Source: an uncultured Planctomycetota bacterium (GTDB lineage Bacteria; Planctomycetota; UBA1135; GCA-002686595). Taken from it: a stretch of 5,318 bases of DNA. A model generated the notes under the pieces. It saw only the letters and a list, made by a program, of their open reading frames with translations, was not told where the DNA came from and searched no databases. Position 1 is the stretch's first letter. Every line of letters begins with the position of its first letter. The stretch covers positions 1-5,318 of the forward strand of contig CAIKQM010000658.1 of NCBI GenBank assembly GCA_903829565.1, written 5' to 3'. Shown in pieces: positions 3,906 to 5,318 of the stretch. Made by a program: the position numbers and the translations under genes.

Positions 3906-5318
3906 GTGACCACACCGCTCTTGTTCCAACCGCTGACCTTTGGCTCCATGCGCCTGCACACCCGCAGCTGGGTGCCCGCGATGGTGCCCTGGCGTTCCAA
4001 CGAAGCAGGCGAGGCCACGCCCGAGGTGTTGGCTTGGTACGAGCGCTTTGCGCAAGGCCAGCCCGGCGCCTTGGTGGTCGAGGCAACAGGCGTGCGTGAT
4101 GTGAAGAGCGGCCCCCTGCTGCGCATCAGCGCGGATCACTATGTGCCGGGGCTGCGGCGCTTGACGGATACGGTGCGCGCGGCGTCACAAGGCCGCACAC
4201 GGCTCTTCGTGCAGTTGATCGACTTCCTCGCCATTCGTCGCCGGCCAGAGAAAGCCGTGTGGGTGCGGCGCTTCTGGCAGCTGAAGTCCCAGCATCGCGA
4301 GCGCTTGTGCGCCATCACAGGCTCGTCGCAATGGCTTGACATGACCGAGACGGAGCTGCGCGAAGCGGCACTCGCGCTGCCACACACAGACCTGCTGCGG
4401 GTGCTGGACGAGCGCGAAGTCGAAGAGCTGGAGATGGGTTGGCGCGAGCGTGTCACCGACACACAGCAAGCCCACATCCAAGCCTTGCCGCAGACGCTGC
4501 CGGCGTTGTTCGCTGCGGCGGCGCGACGGGCACGCGCAGCGGGCTTTGATGGGGTCGAGTTGCATTGCGCGCATGCCTACACGCTGGCGAGCTTCTTGTC
4601 GCGGCGCAATGAGCGCACGGACGGCTATGGTGGGACGCGAGCTGCGCGTGCGCGCTTGCCTCTGGAAGTCCTCGCCGCCGTGCGCACCGCGGTGGGCTCC
4701 GACTTTGTCGTGGGTGTGCGCTTGCTGGGCGACGAAGCGATCGCCGGTGGCTCAACCATCGACGATGCACAGGACTATGCCTTGTGGTTCGCGCAAGCTG
4801 GCGTCGAGTTCGTGTCGGTGAGTCGCGGTGGCAAGTTCGAGGATGCACGCCAACCCAAGGTGGGCGAAGCCGCCTATCCGTACACCGGCCCCAGCGGCCA
4901 CGCGTGCATGCCGACCATCAAGTCGCATGGGGACCCGCGCGGTGTCAACTTGCCGCTGGCGCGGGCCATTCGCGCGCATGTGCGCGCGGGCGGCTGGCAG
5001 ACACCGATCGTAGGCGCTGGTGGCATCGACCACATGGCGTTGGCAGAGCGCGCGCTACAAACAGGTGACTGTGATCTTGTTGCTGCTGCGCGCCAAACGC
5101 TGGCTGACCCCGATTGGTGGCGCAAGGCCGAGCTAGGCCGCGAGCACGAAGTGCGGCGCTGCAGTTACACGAACTACTGCGAGGGTCTGGACCAACGCCA
5201 CAAGCAAGTGACGTGTCGCTTGTGGGATCGCGACCTCATCACCTTGGATGGCGATGGTGGACTGTCGCGTTCTCTTGACGGCAAGCGTCGACTGCTGGCT
5301 CCGCCTTGGCAGCCGTGA
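3906..5318 (+). CDS. Old Yellow Enzyme family NADH:flavin oxidoreductase with mid-domain insertion
   Basis: A 470-residue FMN-dependent (beta/alpha)8-barrel oxidoreductase of the OYE family, which reduces activated C=C bonds such as enoyl or dienoyl thioesters using NAD(P)H. It opens LLFQPLTFGSMRLHTRSWVP (5-24), the usual first strand. The substrate-binding pair is H220 and H223 in ELHCAHAYTLASFLS, with Y225 as likely proton donor, followed by RNERTDGYGG. FMN-phosphate elements are VGAGGI (369-374) and AARQTLADPDW (394-404). About 50 extra residues compared with short OYEs such as YqjM lie between Q103 and the helix at 203, including the Trp-rich segment at 119-143. The tail has C419, C425 and C437 but not the full four-cysteine Fe-S motif of 2,4-dienoyl-CoA reductases, and there is no second NAD(P)/flavin domain. 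The start is GTG 3906; GTG 3885 is also in frame, and ATG 3948 would cut the first strand. Neither GTG has a good ribosome site. Confidence 0.92.
   Translation: MTTPLLFQPLTFGSMRLHTRSWVPAMVPWRSNEAGEATPEVLAWYERFAQGQPGALVVEATGVRDVKSGPLLRISADHYVPGLRRLTDTVRAASQGRTRLFVQLIDFLAIRRRPEKAVWVRRFWQLKSQHRERLCAITGSSQWLDMTETELREAALALPHTDLLRVLDEREVEELEMGWRERVTDTQQAHIQALPQTLPALFAAAARRARAAGFDGVELHCAHAYTLASFLSRRNERTDGYGGTRAARARLPLEVLAAVRTAVGSDFVVGVRLLGDEAIAGGSTIDDAQDYALWFAQAGVEFVSVSRGGKFEDARQPKVGEAAYPYTGPSGHACMPTIKSHGDPRGVNLPLARAIRAHVRAGGWQTPIVGAGGIDHMALAERALQTGDCDLVAAARQTLADPDWWRKAELGREHEVRRCSYTNYCEGLDQRHKQVTCRLWDRDLITLDGDGGLSRSLDGKRRLLAPPWQP

Noticed and set aside
3080..4099. Long 339-codon plus-strand open frame opposite the SDR gene
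   Set aside because: It lies entirely antisense to a well-defined SDR with all catalytic motifs. Its translation shows no family resemblance and is rich in Arg, Ala and His, as expected for a shadow frame in GC-rich DNA.
3878..4126. Longer SDR start up to 4126 on the minus strand
   Set aside because: The extra N-terminal residues have no SDR features and would overlap the OYE coding region; the family's first strand begins right at ATG 3877.
1..5318. CRISPR arrays, insertion sequences or attachment-site repeats
   Set aside because: No regularly spaced repeats, transposase-like protein or terminal inverted repeats were seen; the only exact direct repeat noted is the short one within the receptor gene.

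Overview
The window is high-GC DNA (many G/C third positions, so long antisense open frames are common) from a Gram-negative, outer-membrane-bearing bacterium, because it encodes a TonB-dependent receptor ending in an aromatic residue. Nothing here fixes the phylum. The receptor's plug sequence reminds me of receptors from Planctomycetota or Myxococcota, but that is recollection, not a search result.

Layout from left to right. (1) The N-terminal third of an enoyl-CoA hydratase/isomerase (crotonase family) gene on the minus strand, cut by the left window edge. (2) A 105-bp divergent spacer with a good sigma70-type promoter for the next gene. (3) A complete tRNA-Lys(CUU) gene with encoded CCA, followed by a weak terminator-like hairpin. 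(4) A 702-codon TonB-dependent receptor on the plus strand whose frame has no signal peptide. (5) Convergent with it after 4 bp, a two-gene minus-strand operon: a short-chain dehydrogenase/reductase (SDR) followed by a RidA-family protein, joined by an ATGA stop/start overlap. (6) Divergent from the SDR across only about 28 bp, a 470-codon Old Yellow Enzyme (OYE) family NADH:flavin oxidoreductase on the plus strand, complete to the last base of the window.

The crotonase, SDR and RidA proteins resemble accessory enzymes I recall from aerobic 2-aminobenzoyl-CoA (anthranilate) and salicylyl-CoA degradation clusters. In those pathways a two-domain flavoprotein, a monooxygenase fused to an OYE-like reductase, dearomatises the ring, and beta-oxidation-type enzymes then process the product. 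The separate OYE protein here could supply an equivalent reductase activity. This is a context-based inference: no CoA ligase or FAD monooxygenase is inside the window. The tRNA and receptor sit between the crotonase and the SDR/RidA/OYE group, so the set is not one transcription unit.

The points most worth checking are the receptor's missing signal peptide and a possible out-of-frame remnant of it, a RidA protein without the usual catalytic arginine, an OYE with a mid-domain insertion and a degenerate C-terminal cysteine cluster, and an imperfect dyad in the 28-bp divergent gap.
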